Below are positions 33,821 through 42,732 of a stretch of DNA of 64,000 bases, one piece after another. A model generated the notes under the pieces. That model made no database searches, had not been told where the DNA came from, and saw nothing but the letters and a program-made list of their open reading frames with translations. A program made the translations under genes and the position numbers. The stretch is taken from positions 1 to 64,000 of the forward strand of contig CAMAZY010000011.1 of assembly GCA_945863885.1 (NCBI GenBank), read 5' to 3'. Origin of the DNA: an uncultured Clostridia bacterium. Lineage in GTDB: Bacteria > Bacillota > Clostridia > Oscillospirales > Acutalibacteraceae. Each line of letters opens with the position of its first letter. Position 1 is the stretch's first letter.

Positions 33821-34026
33821 CAAGTGATATTCTTTCCTTCGGAAAGAGTGATATTATGCACTTTTCGGCATAGTGATATTGAAATCTTCGATTTCAGTGT
33901 TATTTTATTCGCATAAAACTGTCCGAAGGACAATATCACAATGCGTAGCATTATATAACTGCGAAGCAATATCACTCGCCGAAAGGCGAATAAACCTGCG
34001 TGAGTGTCCTGTGGACACCCACGCAT
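33821..34026. repeat. hairpin array A (about nine stem-loops)
   Basis: Stem-loops with mostly 3-4 base loops: CTTTCC-ttc-GGAAAG, ATGC-GCAT, TGAAATC-ttc-GATTTCA, TTTAT-tcgc-ATAAA, TGTCC-gaa-GGACA, AATGC-gta-GCATT, TGC-gaa-GCA, TCGCC-gaaa-GGCGA and a final 13-bp stem with loop TGT (33997-34025). Spacers are GTGATATT in the left half and AATATCAC in the right half, so they can pair across the array. Preceded by ACTAAAAGTGGTG, a motif also next to array B. Confidence 0.85.
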
Positions 34027-34095
34027 TGAAGCGGCCTTTTTTGATGCGGATTTTGTCTGCTCTGCTCGGCGCCGGGAGAATTGCGGCGAAAGCTA

Positions 34096-34124
34096 TTGAA
34101 TAAATCGGTCAGTCATGATAAAAT
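34096..34124 (+). promoter_or_regulatory. promoter of the glycan operon
   Basis: TTGAAT (34096-34101), 17-bp spacer, TAAAAT (34119-34124), 30 bp before the first glycosyltransferase start. Confidence 0.6.
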
Positions 34125-34153
34125 GAAACGAAGTATTATTTGGAGATGGTCGA

Positions 34154-35077
34154 ATGCCCGAAATCAGCATAATCGTTCCCGTTTATAAGGTTGAAAAGTA
34201 CCTTAATCGGTGCATTGATTCGATTTTAGCGCAAAGCTTTCCGGATTTTGAGCTGATTTTAGTCGACGACGGCTCCCCCGACAAAAGCGGAAAAATCTGT
34301 GACGACTACTCCGCAAAAGACAGCCGGGTCAAGGTGATTCATAAGGAGAACGGGGGGTTGTCGTCTGCACGGAATGCGGGCTTGGATATGGCAGCCGGCA
34401 GTTATGTCGGGTTTGTTGACAGTGATGATTGGATTGACTCCGATATGTATAAAGTCCTTTATGAGAATATTGTGTCGACAAATTCGGATATTTCGGAATG
34501 TTGTTTCGTTCGTGTCAAAAGTGATTCTCCACAAAGCAGTATTCAAACGACTGAAAGAATTGTATTGTCCGGAAACGAAGCTCTGATAGAATTGTATAGC
34601 GCCAACTTTTACGGCTCGGTAGTTTGTGTCAATAAATTATACCGAAAGGATTTGTTTGAGAAGCTTCGCTTTCCGGTCGGAAAAATAAATGAGGATCAAT
34701 ATTTGACGCCCAAATTATATCATCAATCCGATAAAATCGTTTTCACGAATTATATCGGCTATTTTTATTACTGCAATGAAAACAGTATAACGCAAAGTCA
34801 ATTCAGCCTCAAAAAGCTCGATGCCGTTTATTCGTACCGGGATACAAGGAATTATTATATCCACAACAATTTAAAAGAGGCGCTTGCTTGTCATGACGCT
34901 ACATATTGTTTTGTACTGTTAAAGTATATAAAAAAATTAAAGGAATTTGACAGAAACAGCGTTCACATCAAAGAATTAAAGCATGAATTTGATCGTCTGT
35001 TTTTTTCGTTTCTGCGATGTAATAAGCTGTCAATGAAATCGAAGCTGCTTTTGATTTTCAAGCGAATTATCGTTTGA
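34154..35077 (+). CDS. family 2 glycosyltransferase
   Basis: A 307-residue GT-A enzyme. N-terminal ISIIVPVYKVEKYLNRC, LILVDDGSPDKSG and the DxD-like FVDSDDWID (about 92-100) bind the nucleotide sugar; the C-terminal half is AT-rich and variable. GGAG lies before ATG 34154. First gene of an operon for a surface glycan with a GT2-pyruvyltransferase fusion, a flippase and an FrhB-like protein. About 100 bp around 34246-34345 are nearly identical to the next gene. Confidence 0.9.
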   Translation: MPEISIIVPVYKVEKYLNRCIDSILAQSFPDFELILVDDGSPDKSGKICDDYSAKDSRVKVIHKENGGLSSARNAGLDMAAGSYVGFVDSDDWIDSDMYKVLYENIVSTNSDISECCFVRVKSDSPQSSIQTTERIVLSGNEALIELYSANFYGSVVCVNKLYRKDLFEKLRFPVGKINEDQYLTPKLYHQSDKIVFTNYIGYFYYCNENSITQSQFSLKKLDAVYSYRDTRNYYIHNNLKEALACHDATYCFVLLKYIKKLKEFDRNSVHIKELKHEFDRLFFSFLRCNKLSMKSKLLLIFKRIIV

Positions 35078-35135
35078 GTGACAAAGATAAGGAACGGAAA
35101 AATTCTGCGATTGTTGAAAAATGAGGTGTCCTGAT

Positions 35136-37283
35136 ATGATAAAAGTCAGTATTATTGTGCCTGTATATAATATTGAACGGTTTCTGCCAAGATGTATTGA
35201 TTCAATTCTTGCTCAGACCTACACGGACTTTGAGCTGATTTTAGTCGACGACGGCTCCCCGGACAAAAGCGGAAAAATCTGTGACGACTACGCCGCAAAA
35301 GACAGCCGAATCAAGGTGATTCACAAGGAAAACGCCGGCGTTTCGGCGGCAAGAAACAGCGGGCTTGATGTGTCAGGCGGAAAATACATCATGTTTTGCG
35401 ACAGTGACGATTCTGTTGAGCCGTGCTGGTGTGAAAAAATGCTTGCATTATTTGAATCTGAGCATGTTGATCTGGGCCTTTGCGGCTACAGCATGTTTGA
35501 TGCCGAAACAAACGCCAATGTCGGCAACAAAATTCTTTCGGACGAAGAAATTTCAATATATAATCGGAATGAAGTTTTTGAATTCAGAAAAGCGCAGGTT
35601 ATTGAATGTGTCTGGAATAAAATATTCAGAAAAAAAATCATTGATGATTTTTCCTTACGATTTGATGAAAGCCTTTCTTACGGCGAAGATTTCCTGTTTG
35701 TAATGAAATATATTCAAAGCGCTAAGGGCGACTTTGCATTTTACAATACGGCTTTGTATGATTATGCCGTCGGCATGAGCGAAAGCCTGTCAAATAAGTA
35801 TATAGACAAGCTTTGGAACATTATGCAGTATATCTATGATGAATTCGACCGTACATTGGAATGCTGCGGCGTTGATATCTCGTCTATCCCGAAGGCCGAT
35901 TATTATAAAAGCCCGATCTGGTTTGTCATTTACTCGCTCAACAACACCATGTCCAAACAAAATAAAAGCGGATTTTTGAAAAAGTACAAAGAAAACGCAG
36001 AAATTCTGCACAGCGAACGGTGTAAAACCGCTTTCAAAAACGGCAGTTTTGATAATTATAATCCTCTGTTCGCCCGAATTCTGAAAACAAGGTGCTTTTT
36101 GTTGATATATTTGTTCAACAAAGCCGTCGAGATTAAAAACGGGATTTTTTCGAAGAAATCTGCGAAAAGAATCGGAATTATAACGATCAATGATAATAAA
36201 AATTACGGTAACAGACTGCAGGCTTTTGCCATGCAGCAATATCTGAAAAAGTTCGGCTTTTCATCCGAAGATATTCTCTTTAGCAATTATGATAACAGTT
36301 TCTATAAAAAGGAAAAGCAGTCCCCGATTTTAGCTTTGAAAAATGCTCTTGCGAAAATACCTTTTATCAATAAGCTTATAAAAAAAATCAAGCATCGCCA
36401 GGACAGCCTGATCGAAATCAGAATCAAAGCATTCACACAATTCAACAAAAAACATATCGCTGTCAGCAAGGAAAAAATCAAAGGCTCAAAAGTCAGCAGA
36501 AAAACCCGAAGCCAGTATGATTATTATGTCGCAGGCAGTGACCAGATATGGAATCCGACCTTCGGCTTGGGAACGCCGGTATCCTACCTTCAATTTGCGC
36601 CGAAGAAAAAGCGGATTGCAATTTCTGCAAGCTTCGGTGTTGATGAAATGCCGGAACAGTTCAAAAATCAGGCAAGGCACTATCTTGACGGGATGCACTT
36701 TATCTCCGTACGGGAAGAGACCGGCAGACAGATTGTAAGAGAGCTGACCGGAAACGACTGCGAGGTTTTTCTTGACCCGACGATGTTAGTCAGCCCGGAC
36801 GTGTATTCGCCGCTTCTTGAAAGCGCAAAAGCCGTACTGCCCGAAAACTATGTGCTGTGCTTCTTTTTGGGCGAGCTTTCGGATAAAAGAAAGAGCTTTA
36901 TCGAGCGCTTCGCCGCCGAGAAGGGCTGTCAGACGGTGTATCTCAATTCGCCGGACTATCCCGAACAGTTCGTCTGCGACCCCTGCGACTTTTTGAAAGC
37001 TATCAAAAATTGCCGATATCTTTTCACCGATTCTTTTCACGGCTGTGTCTTTTCGATTCTGTTTCAACGGCAGCTGTTCGCCATGGAACGGGAGGGAAAG
37101 ACCGTAAAAATGTCGGGCAGAATCCGGACGTTGTTCGATAAATTCGGCCTGACCGACCGTCTTGTCTGCGAGGACGACACACTTCCCGAGCCAATCAGCG
37201 AGAACCGGTTCGAAAAGATTTTTGCAATATTGGAAAACGAAAGAAAGCGGACAACCGATATACTCAGTCAAATTCTGAAATAG
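35136..37283 (+). CDS. fused GT2 glycosyltransferase - polysaccharide pyruvyl transferase
   Basis: A 715-residue two-domain protein. Residues 1-about 330 are a GT2 domain (VSIIVPVYNIERF, LVDDGSPDKSG, FCDSDDSVE). From about 350 a polysaccharide pyruvyl transferase domain follows: RIGIITINDNKNYGNRLQAF, VAGSDQIWNP, ISASFGVDE, FISVREETGRQI, DPTMLV and FTDSFHGCVFS. It would add a sugar and then a pyruvate ketal to a surface glycan. ATG 35136 follows AGGTG by eight bases. The two activities are usually separate genes. Confidence 0.9.
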   Translation: MIKVSIIVPVYNIERFLPRCIDSILAQTYTDFELILVDDGSPDKSGKICDDYAAKDSRIKVIHKENAGVSAARNSGLDVSGGKYIMFCDSDDSVEPCWCEKMLALFESEHVDLGLCGYSMFDAETNANVGNKILSDEEISIYNRNEVFEFRKAQVIECVWNKIFRKKIIDDFSLRFDESLSYGEDFLFVMKYIQSAKGDFAFYNTALYDYAVGMSESLSNKYIDKLWNIMQYIYDEFDRTLECCGVDISSIPKADYYKSPIWFVIYSLNNTMSKQNKSGFLKKYKENAEILHSERCKTAFKNGSFDNYNPLFARILKTRCFLLIYLFNKAVEIKNGIFSKKSAKRIGIITINDNKNYGNRLQAFAMQQYLKKFGFSSEDILFSNYDNSFYKKEKQSPILALKNALAKIPFINKLIKKIKHRQDSLIEIRIKAFTQFNKKHIAVSKEKIKGSKVSRKTRSQYDYYVAGSDQIWNPTFGLGTPVSYLQFAPKKKRIAISASFGVDEMPEQFKNQARHYLDGMHFISVREETGRQIVRELTGNDCEVFLDPTMLVSPDVYSPLLESAKAVLPENYVLCFFLGELSDKRKSFIERFAAEKGCQTVYLNSPDYPEQFVCDPCDFLKAIKNCRYLFTDSFHGCVFSILFQRQLFAMEREGKTVKMSGRIRTLFDKFGLTDRLVCEDDTLPEPISENRFEKIFAILENERKRTTDILSQILK

Positions 37284-37323
37284 CATACAGCCGCCAAAAT
37301 AACTTTGACAGGAAATTGAACAA

Positions 37324-38874
37324 ATGAAAATTGAACGAAGTAAAAACGCATCACGAAACATTGTTTTCGGCGTCATTCAAAAAGTTTATAATCTTTTGAT
37401 TCCGTTTGCCACCCGGACGATTATGATTTATGCTCTGGGTATGAATTATCTCGGACTCAACAGCCTTTTTACCTCGGTGCTGTCGGTTCTGAATCTTGCG
37501 GAATTAGGCGTCGGCAGCGCCATGGTTTTCAGTATGTATAAGCCGATTGCCGAAGATGACGAAAAAACAATTTGTGCGCTGATGAAGCTGTACCGGCTGT
37601 ATTACCGGATCATCGGCGGGGTAATTCTTGCCGCCGGACTGCTGATTACGCCGTTTATCCCGAAGCTGATTAAAAGTGATGTTCCGCCCGATATCAATGT
37701 TTACGTTCTGTATCTGATGAATCTTGCGTCAACGGTTATCACCTATTGGCTGTTCGCCTATAAAAACTGCCTTTTGTCCGCCCATCAGCGGGGCGACGTC
37801 AACTCGAAAATTTCCATGGTGATTTCGGTTCTTCAGGTAATTGCGCAGATAGCGGTGCTGCTGCTTACCAAAAACTACTATTTATACGTCCTGGTTTTGA
37901 TCCTTTCGGGAATCCTGACAAATATCACAACTGCTGTCGTTGTCAACAAAATGTATCCGGCTTACAAGCCGCAAGGGGAATTACCGAAAGAGCAGGTCAA
38001 GTCGATCAACGGACGGGTCCGTGACTTGTTTACCTCCAAAATCGGTTCTGTTGTCGTCGATTCAGCCGATACGGTTGTCATCTCCGCCTTTTTGGGGCTG
38101 ACTTCTCTTGCGGTTTATCAGAATTACTTTTATATTCTGACCTCAATTTTCGGCTTTGTCAGTATCATTTTTTACTCGTGTACCGCCGGAATCGGAAACA
38201 GCCTCATCACCGAGACAGAAGAGAAAAACTTCCGGGATTTCAACACCTTTACGTTCATTGTTATCTGGCTTTCCTGCTTTTGCGTGTGCTGTCTTGCGAC
38301 GCTGTATCAGCCGTTTATGCAGCTTTGGGCGGGCGAAAAAAATATGCTGTCATACGGCTATGTCATCGTTTTTTGCGTTTACTTCTTTATTAAAGAAATC
38401 AACTCCCTGCTTAATCTCTACAAGGACGCCGCCGGCATCTGGCACGCTGACCGCTTCCGTCCGCTTGTTACAGCCCTTGCAAATCTCGGCATGAATCTGA
38501 TTATGGTGCAGTTCTGGGGTCTTTACGGCATTTTGCTGTCAACGATACTGAGCATGGCTTTTGTCGGTATGCCCTGGCTGTTTCACAATCTTTTCACAAC
38601 GATTTTCCGTTCCGGACTGAAAGGCTATCTGAAAAAAACAGCGTGTTATACGATTATGACCGTTGCGATTTGTGCGATTTGTATTGTCTGCTGTTCGTTC
38701 CGTCTGGAATCTTTGATATCGGAAATATTAGTAAAGCTTCTGATTTCCGGCGTTCTTTCGAATGTGCTGCTGTTCATTCTGCTTTTCAGAACGAAAGAGT
38801 TCAAACAGGCCGCCGCCATTCTTGACACGGTCACAAAAGGAAAAATTAAAATTTTAAGGAAGCTGATGAAATGA
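37324..38874 (+). CDS. polysaccharide repeat-unit flippase (Wzx/MATE-like)
   Basis: A 516-residue membrane protein with about 12-14 hydrophobic segments. The family N-terminus RTIMIYALGMNYLGLNSLFTSVLSVLNLAELGVGSAMVFSM region is present, with VDSADTVVISAFLGLTSLAVYQNYF in the middle. It would flip lipid-linked glycan units across the membrane. The stop overlaps the next start by four bases. Low-complexity hydrophobic end. Confidence 0.9.
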   Translation: MKIERSKNASRNIVFGVIQKVYNLLIPFATRTIMIYALGMNYLGLNSLFTSVLSVLNLAELGVGSAMVFSMYKPIAEDDEKTICALMKLYRLYYRIIGGVILAAGLLITPFIPKLIKSDVPPDINVYVLYLMNLASTVITYWLFAYKNCLLSAHQRGDVNSKISMVISVLQVIAQIAVLLLTKNYYLYVLVLILSGILTNITTAVVVNKMYPAYKPQGELPKEQVKSINGRVRDLFTSKIGSVVVDSADTVVISAFLGLTSLAVYQNYFYILTSIFGFVSIIFYSCTAGIGNSLITETEEKNFRDFNTFTFIVIWLSCFCVCCLATLYQPFMQLWAGEKNMLSYGYVIVFCVYFFIKEINSLLNLYKDAAGIWHADRFRPLVTALANLGMNLIMVQFWGLYGILLSTILSMAFVGMPWLFHNLFTTIFRSGLKGYLKKTACYTIMTVAICAICIVCCSFRLESLISEILVKLLISGVLSNVLLFILLFRTKEFKQAAAILDTVTKGKIKILRKLMK

Positions 38875-40028
38875 TTTCGGTGGATTATGAAAAATGCTGC
38901 GGCTGTTTTGCGTGCAGCAACAGTTGTCCGAAAAGCGCAGTCCGTATGATTCCGTCCGACGAAGGCTTCTTTTATCCGGAAATTGACAAGGCGTTGTGCG
39001 TTGACTGCGGCCGGTGCGAAAGCGTTTGCCCACTTACACAAAAAAAGGAAGAAACCGGAAAAATGCCCGAAGCCTTTGCGGCATACGGTAAAAACGAGGA
39101 GATACGAAAAGACAGCTCGTCGGGCGGGATTTTCTCCTTGCTTGCCGAAGAGGTGCTGTCCGCCGGCGGTGTCGTATACGGTGCGGCGTTTGACGAAAGC
39201 TTCAACGTTCGGCATATTGAAATCAGCGACAAGGCGGAGCTTTCGAAGCTTCGGATGAGTAAATATGTCCAAAGCCTTGTGGGCGATACCTTCACGTCGG
39301 TCAAAGAAAAGCTCAGTAAGGGCGTCACGGTTTTTTATACCGGAACGCCGTGTCAGATTGACGGCTTGCGGCTGTTTTTGGGAAAGGACTATGACAATCT
39401 GATTTGTGCGGACATTGTCTGCCACGGTGTACCGTCCGAGCTTGTGTGGCAAAAATATCTATTATATAAAGATATAAATGATGTTTCTGATATACAGTTC
39501 CGAAGCAAAGTCAACGGTTGGCTTAATTTTACATTAGTAATTAAATCCGATCAAAAAAATTATTCTGCGATATTTAGTGACGATCCATATATGAAGCTTT
39601 TCTTACGAAATGTTTCATTGAGAAAGTCCTGCTACGACTGTCCGTCAAAGGGACTTCAAAGAAGAAGCGATATCACGCTTGCCGATTTTTGGGGGATCGA
39701 CCGCTTGGACAGTGAAATGTTTGACGATAAAGGGACTTCGTTTTTGCTGGTTCATACCGAAAAGGGGAGGGCGCTTCTAAACGCAATCCAAGACAAAATA
39801 AAGATAAAACAGGTTTCTGTAAGTGATGCGGTTAAATTCAATGCAAATGCCGTACGCAGTGAAAAAATGCCCGAAAAGCGAGACCGCTTTTTCAGCGAAA
39901 TAAAAGGGGACAAGCCCTGCGATTTCGAAAAGCTCGCCAAAAAATACTGCACACAGAAGACACCGGCAGCAGTCAAGGTAAAAGTCGTTGTCAAGAAAGC
40001 GTTAAAGGCGCTCGAACGAAGAAAATAA
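38871..40028 (+). CDS. FrhB-like Fe-S protein of polysaccharide clusters
   Basis: A 385-residue protein. Two 4Fe-4S clusters near the N-terminus (CCGCFACSNSCP, CVDCGRCESVCP) precede a coenzyme F420 hydrogenase/dehydrogenase beta-subunit domain (SSSGGIFSLLAEEVL, FYTGTPCQIDGLRLFL, DIVCHGVPSELVW, CYDCPSKGLQRRSDITLADFWG split in the text at about 250-275). Such proteins often sit next to pyruvyl transferases in glycan operons, role unclear. A stretch near 39460-39620 is much more AT-rich than its flanks. Ends exactly where an IS66 remnant begins. Confidence 0.88.
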   Translation: MISVDYEKCCGCFACSNSCPKSAVRMIPSDEGFFYPEIDKALCVDCGRCESVCPLTQKKEETGKMPEAFAAYGKNEEIRKDSSSGGIFSLLAEEVLSAGGVVYGAAFDESFNVRHIEISDKAELSKLRMSKYVQSLVGDTFTSVKEKLSKGVTVFYTGTPCQIDGLRLFLGKDYDNLICADIVCHGVPSELVWQKYLLYKDINDVSDIQFRSKVNGWLNFTLVIKSDQKNYSAIFSDDPYMKLFLRNVSLRKSCYDCPSKGLQRRSDITLADFWGIDRLDSEMFDDKGTSFLLVHTEKGRALLNAIQDKIKIKQVSVSDAVKFNANAVRSEKMPEKRDRFFSEIKGDKPCDFEKLAKKYCTQKTPAAVKVKVVVKKALKALERRK

Positions 40029-40400
40029 GTAAGCCCTGAATAACCCGGCGTAACAGCAAACAGAAGTAACCCCCGAAGAATTGCCTCTCTCAAAAGAGCG
40101 ACATTCTCCGGGGGCGTTTTATTCAGATTTCAGCGGCAACCGTCTTTCGCCGGTGCGAAAAAGATTCGTCAGATATTCTTTGATATCAATGCCGTTTGCC
40201 TGTGCGGTGTTGATGACCGAACAGTCGAAGGACCGGCATCGGTTCCTTTCGGCGAAGCGGAAAACAGCCGTTTTTTCCTGCCGGCGGCAAAAGAATTTAT
40301 CCTCACAACGCCGCTGATGGTTGCAGTATGTTTTTCCGTTTATTCCGTGAAGTTCACACCGGACGGAACCCGTCATGCCCGATGATTGACCTTTAGCCGC
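40029..40400 (-). pseudogene. internally deleted IS66-family remnant
   Basis: On the minus strand the N-terminal part of IS66 orf1 (RCELHGINGKTYCNHQRR, about 40376-40290) is followed by unrelated or decayed sequence and then by the transposase C-terminus ([16 protein letters not shown] ... [13 protein letters not shown], to 40119). A recognisable but mutated right end (GTAAGCCCTGAATAACCC) starts at 40029. Compared with the IS at 49052-51823 nearly everything between is lost. At the site where that IS has TAG, this copy has CAA. Confidence 0.85.
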
Positions 40401-40439
40401 CTCTTGTGCCCGGTTCTACCGCAAAAAAGAGAGGGGGGA

Positions 40440-40476
40440 CGGGCTTGCCCTATGAGCCAAGGCAAGCCCGCTTTTT
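40440..40476 (+). terminator. terminator, probably of the glycan operon
   Basis: CGGGCTTGCC (40440-40449) pairs with GGCAAGCCCG (40461-40470), then CTTTTTA. The IS66 remnant seems to have landed between the last operon gene and this terminator. From here to 40729 no gene is seen. Confidence 0.65.
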
Positions 40477-40729
40477 ATGAAGGGTGTTGAAGCTATCAAT
40501 GAAAAACAAACCGGAGTTATCGGCCATTGTGTAAAGCAGCCGTAAGACTGTCGGCTCGTTATGCTTTTATTATACATATCATTTTTGATTTTTAAGGACT
40601 TTTGCCTTAACGGTTGTATTTTTCGTCTGAACGGTATGAAAAGCTTTTATTCATACTGTGCCATCGTGGCCATTTTCGCTCTTGCGAAATTTTTGCTGTC
40701 CGATATCCGGTACGGACACCGTTCGTTTT

Positions 40730-41407
40730 TCAACTTTCCCTGCATTTTTTCAAGAGCCTGTCCATTTTCATGCTGATCTGACGGTTCTCTTCATCAGCCA
40801 AACGGGCAGACAAGGCCTTGACGATTCTTTCTCTGTCCTGAAGCTTTTCTTTTTCAAGCAGTTCATCAAGTAACGTCAGCACAAACATTCTGCTGTGACA
40901 GTCCGCACTGTTTATAAAACCTGCCAACGCTTCTTCATACGCTTCACCGCCCTGAATCAAAATCAACGAATACAAGGCAGCAATTTCCACCCACTCGCTC
41001 GGATCATCAAGCAGAGCGGTGAAGCGGTCTTTCCATTTTGCCTTTTCGGTCGGACTTTCGTTTTCGGCTGCCGCTGCCGCTGACATGGCGGCATAGCCCC
41101 TTACCAGATAATGGGCATCGTTTGTTTTTTGCATCAATTTTTCAGCCACACGGTCGCCGCCCAGCATTTGTAACGAAGTACACGCTTCGCATCGGACTAA
41201 ATAATCCGCATCATCGGCCAGACGCAGCAGTATGTCCTCGCTTCGTTTATCGGTAACGCCGAACAGCCTTTCGGCGACCCGCATACGCACTTCACCGCTG
41301 TTATCCTTCGACAGTCCGGCAACGGTATTCCACATTTCATCGTCAAACAGGATAATATCTTCGATATGTTCCAAAAAGTCAAGTTTTTCGTCTGTTGTTT
41401 CAAGCAT
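40730..41407 (-). CDS. HEAT-repeat protein
   Basis: A 225-residue all-helical protein with at least four HEAT-like repeats: SKDNSGEVRMRVAERLF, DDADYLVRCEACTSL, NDAHYLVRGYAAMSAA and DDPSEWVEIAALYSL. Such repeats mediate protein contacts. No catalytic motif. GGGGGAGG lies before ATG 41407. Last gene of a minus-strand run of small, mostly membrane-associated genes. Confidence 0.75.
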   Translation of the reverse strand: MLETTDEKLDFLEHIEDIILFDDEMWNTVAGLSKDNSGEVRMRVAERLFGVTDKRSEDILLRLADDADYLVRCEACTSLQMLGGDRVAEKLMQKTNDAHYLVRGYAAMSAAAAAENESPTEKAKWKDRFTALLDDPSEWVEIAALYSLILIQGGEAYEEALAGFINSADCHSRMFVLTLLDELLEKEKLQDRERIVKALSARLADEENRQISMKMDRLLKKCRES

Positions 41408-41425
41408 GGTGTCCTCCCCCTTGTG

Positions 41426-41971
41426 TTATTCTATATGCTGATAAATCCAAGCCTTGCTGTCCGGAAAACACTGCGTTCTCGCCTGATACGGAATCAGGAT
41501 CTGTTTTTCTTTATCGACCCGAAAGAGAATCGCATTCCCCATAAAGCCCGGTTTTTTCAATTGAATCTCGCTGTTTGAAATCAAGATGTACTTCTCTTCT
41601 CCGTCTACCACTCTCGACCGGAAAGAAAACACGCCGTAATAAACTTTTTCGGACAAATTAACCTTGCATAACTCCCTTTTCCAAAGGAAAGAACGAGCCG
41701 TATCCTGTGTTATCCGAACACGAGTTATCAAAATCCGATAAGGATACAGACAGATTTTACAGACGTTTATAAAAAATAAAACGCACAGCAGTACGAGCCA
41801 ATCAAACCCGAACTGAAAAAGACTATAAATATAAAAAGAGACACAGAACAAATCATAAAATGCGCAGAATATGCAGTTCTTTCTCATGCCTTTCGACAAA
41901 TAAATCTCCATATGTTCACCGTCCGCTTCCCATGCAATAGATTCCGATTCTTTGCTGTCAGACAGACTCAC
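41426..41971 (-). CDS. two-helix membrane protein with a C-terminal PH-like region
   Basis: A 181-residue protein: two adjacent hydrophobic segments (about 32-75), then a beta-rich cytoplasmic part (RILITRVRITQD, KVYYGVFSF). Layout and spacing match its upstream neighbour, so the two are probably diverged paralogues. Function unknown. The gap to the upstream gene is six bases. Confidence 0.55.
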   Translation of the reverse strand: MSLSDSKESESIAWEADGEHMEIYLSKGMRKNCIFCAFYDLFCVSFYIYSLFQFGFDWLVLLCVLFFINVCKICLYPYRILITRVRITQDTARSFLWKRELCKVNLSEKVYYGVFSFRSRVVDGEEKYILISNSEIQLKKPGFMGNAILFRVDKEKQILIPYQARTQCFPDSKAWIYQHIE

Positions 41972-41977
41972 GTCAGC

Positions 41978-42481
41978 TTAACGATTCTTCCGACTGTCGC
42001 CGGAGCGAAGCAAGGAAGCCGCTTTTTGGTCATACGGAAAAACGATCACTTTTTTGCGGTCGTAGGTTGCGTAAAACTTCTTTTCGAAAAGGCTTTTCTG
42101 CCTGCGTTCACAAATAAAAGGCTCATTTGAAACGGCAACAAACTTTCTTTCGGGCTTATACCGAAATCTTACATAAAAATCTGTCCGGTATATCGTTTTA
42201 TTCAAATCCACTTCGCAAATCTTTTTTCCGAGCAAAGAGTAAGCGGTACAGCGGCCGTCTGCTATCAGAATGCGGGTCATATTCCTGTAATTGAGCATAA
42301 ACGGAAACGCCGCAATCAAAAGACCCATCGGCACACCGATAAAAATCATGAAGAAGTCGTCTGCGCCCCCGCCGGTGTACTGTAAAGCCGTATACACAAC
42401 CGATCCGATTATCATACAAATTCCGAGCACCGAAAAGCATATGATAGCATCAAGATACAGCTTCCACATCTTGATTTTCAC
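41978..42481 (-). CDS. two-helix membrane protein with a C-terminal PH-like region (paralogue)
   Basis: A 167-residue protein with two hydrophobic segments (about 10-34, 42-64) and a C-terminal beta-rich segment (RILIADGRCTAYSLLGKKICEV). Similar design to the gene at 41426 and to 42733. GGGGGAG lies before ATG 42481. Function unknown. Confidence 0.55.
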   Translation of the reverse strand: MKIKMWKLYLDAIICFSVLGICMIIGSVVYTALQYTGGGADDFFMIFIGVPMGLLIAAFPFMLNYRNMTRILIADGRCTAYSLLGKKICEVDLNKTIYRTDFYVRFRYKPERKFVAVSNEPFICERRQKSLFEKKFYATYDRKKVIVFPYDQKAASLLRSGDSRKNR

Positions 42482-42501
42482 AGAACTCCCCCCTTTGGCT
42501 T

Positions 42502-42682
42502 TTAAGGAACCTCTGAATAAATCACAGCAAATGCTTTGATGTACAGCTTACTTGCAAATTTTCCGCCAGAACAGCACAAAAACTGCTTGAAATCCGCCAG
42601 GATTCCTGCACAGTTTTTGCACAATCTGACGAAAAATTTGACGGCGCAATCTGCACATCAGATTTAATCAGAGTTTCCTTAA
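42502..42682. repeat. 181-bp palindromic foldback, MITE-like
   Basis: Termini TTAAGGAACCTCTGAATAAATC (given as 42502-42523) and its near reverse complement (42661-42682) flank an interior that is itself an imperfect palindrome, with GCACAAAAACTG facing CAGTTTTTGCAC. The short frame 42522-42776 that crosses it has no gene-like features. Outer TTAA could be a target duplication. Confidence 0.7.
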
Positions 42683-42732
42683 CGTTTTTCGAGCGGACTA
42701 TTTTCCGCTGAAAATGAATCAAGAATGCGGAC

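Noticed and set aside
33821..34026. CRISPR-like array
   Set aside because: Units are hairpins of different sequence with 7-8 base spacers; there are no identical repeats of CRISPR size and no cas genes.
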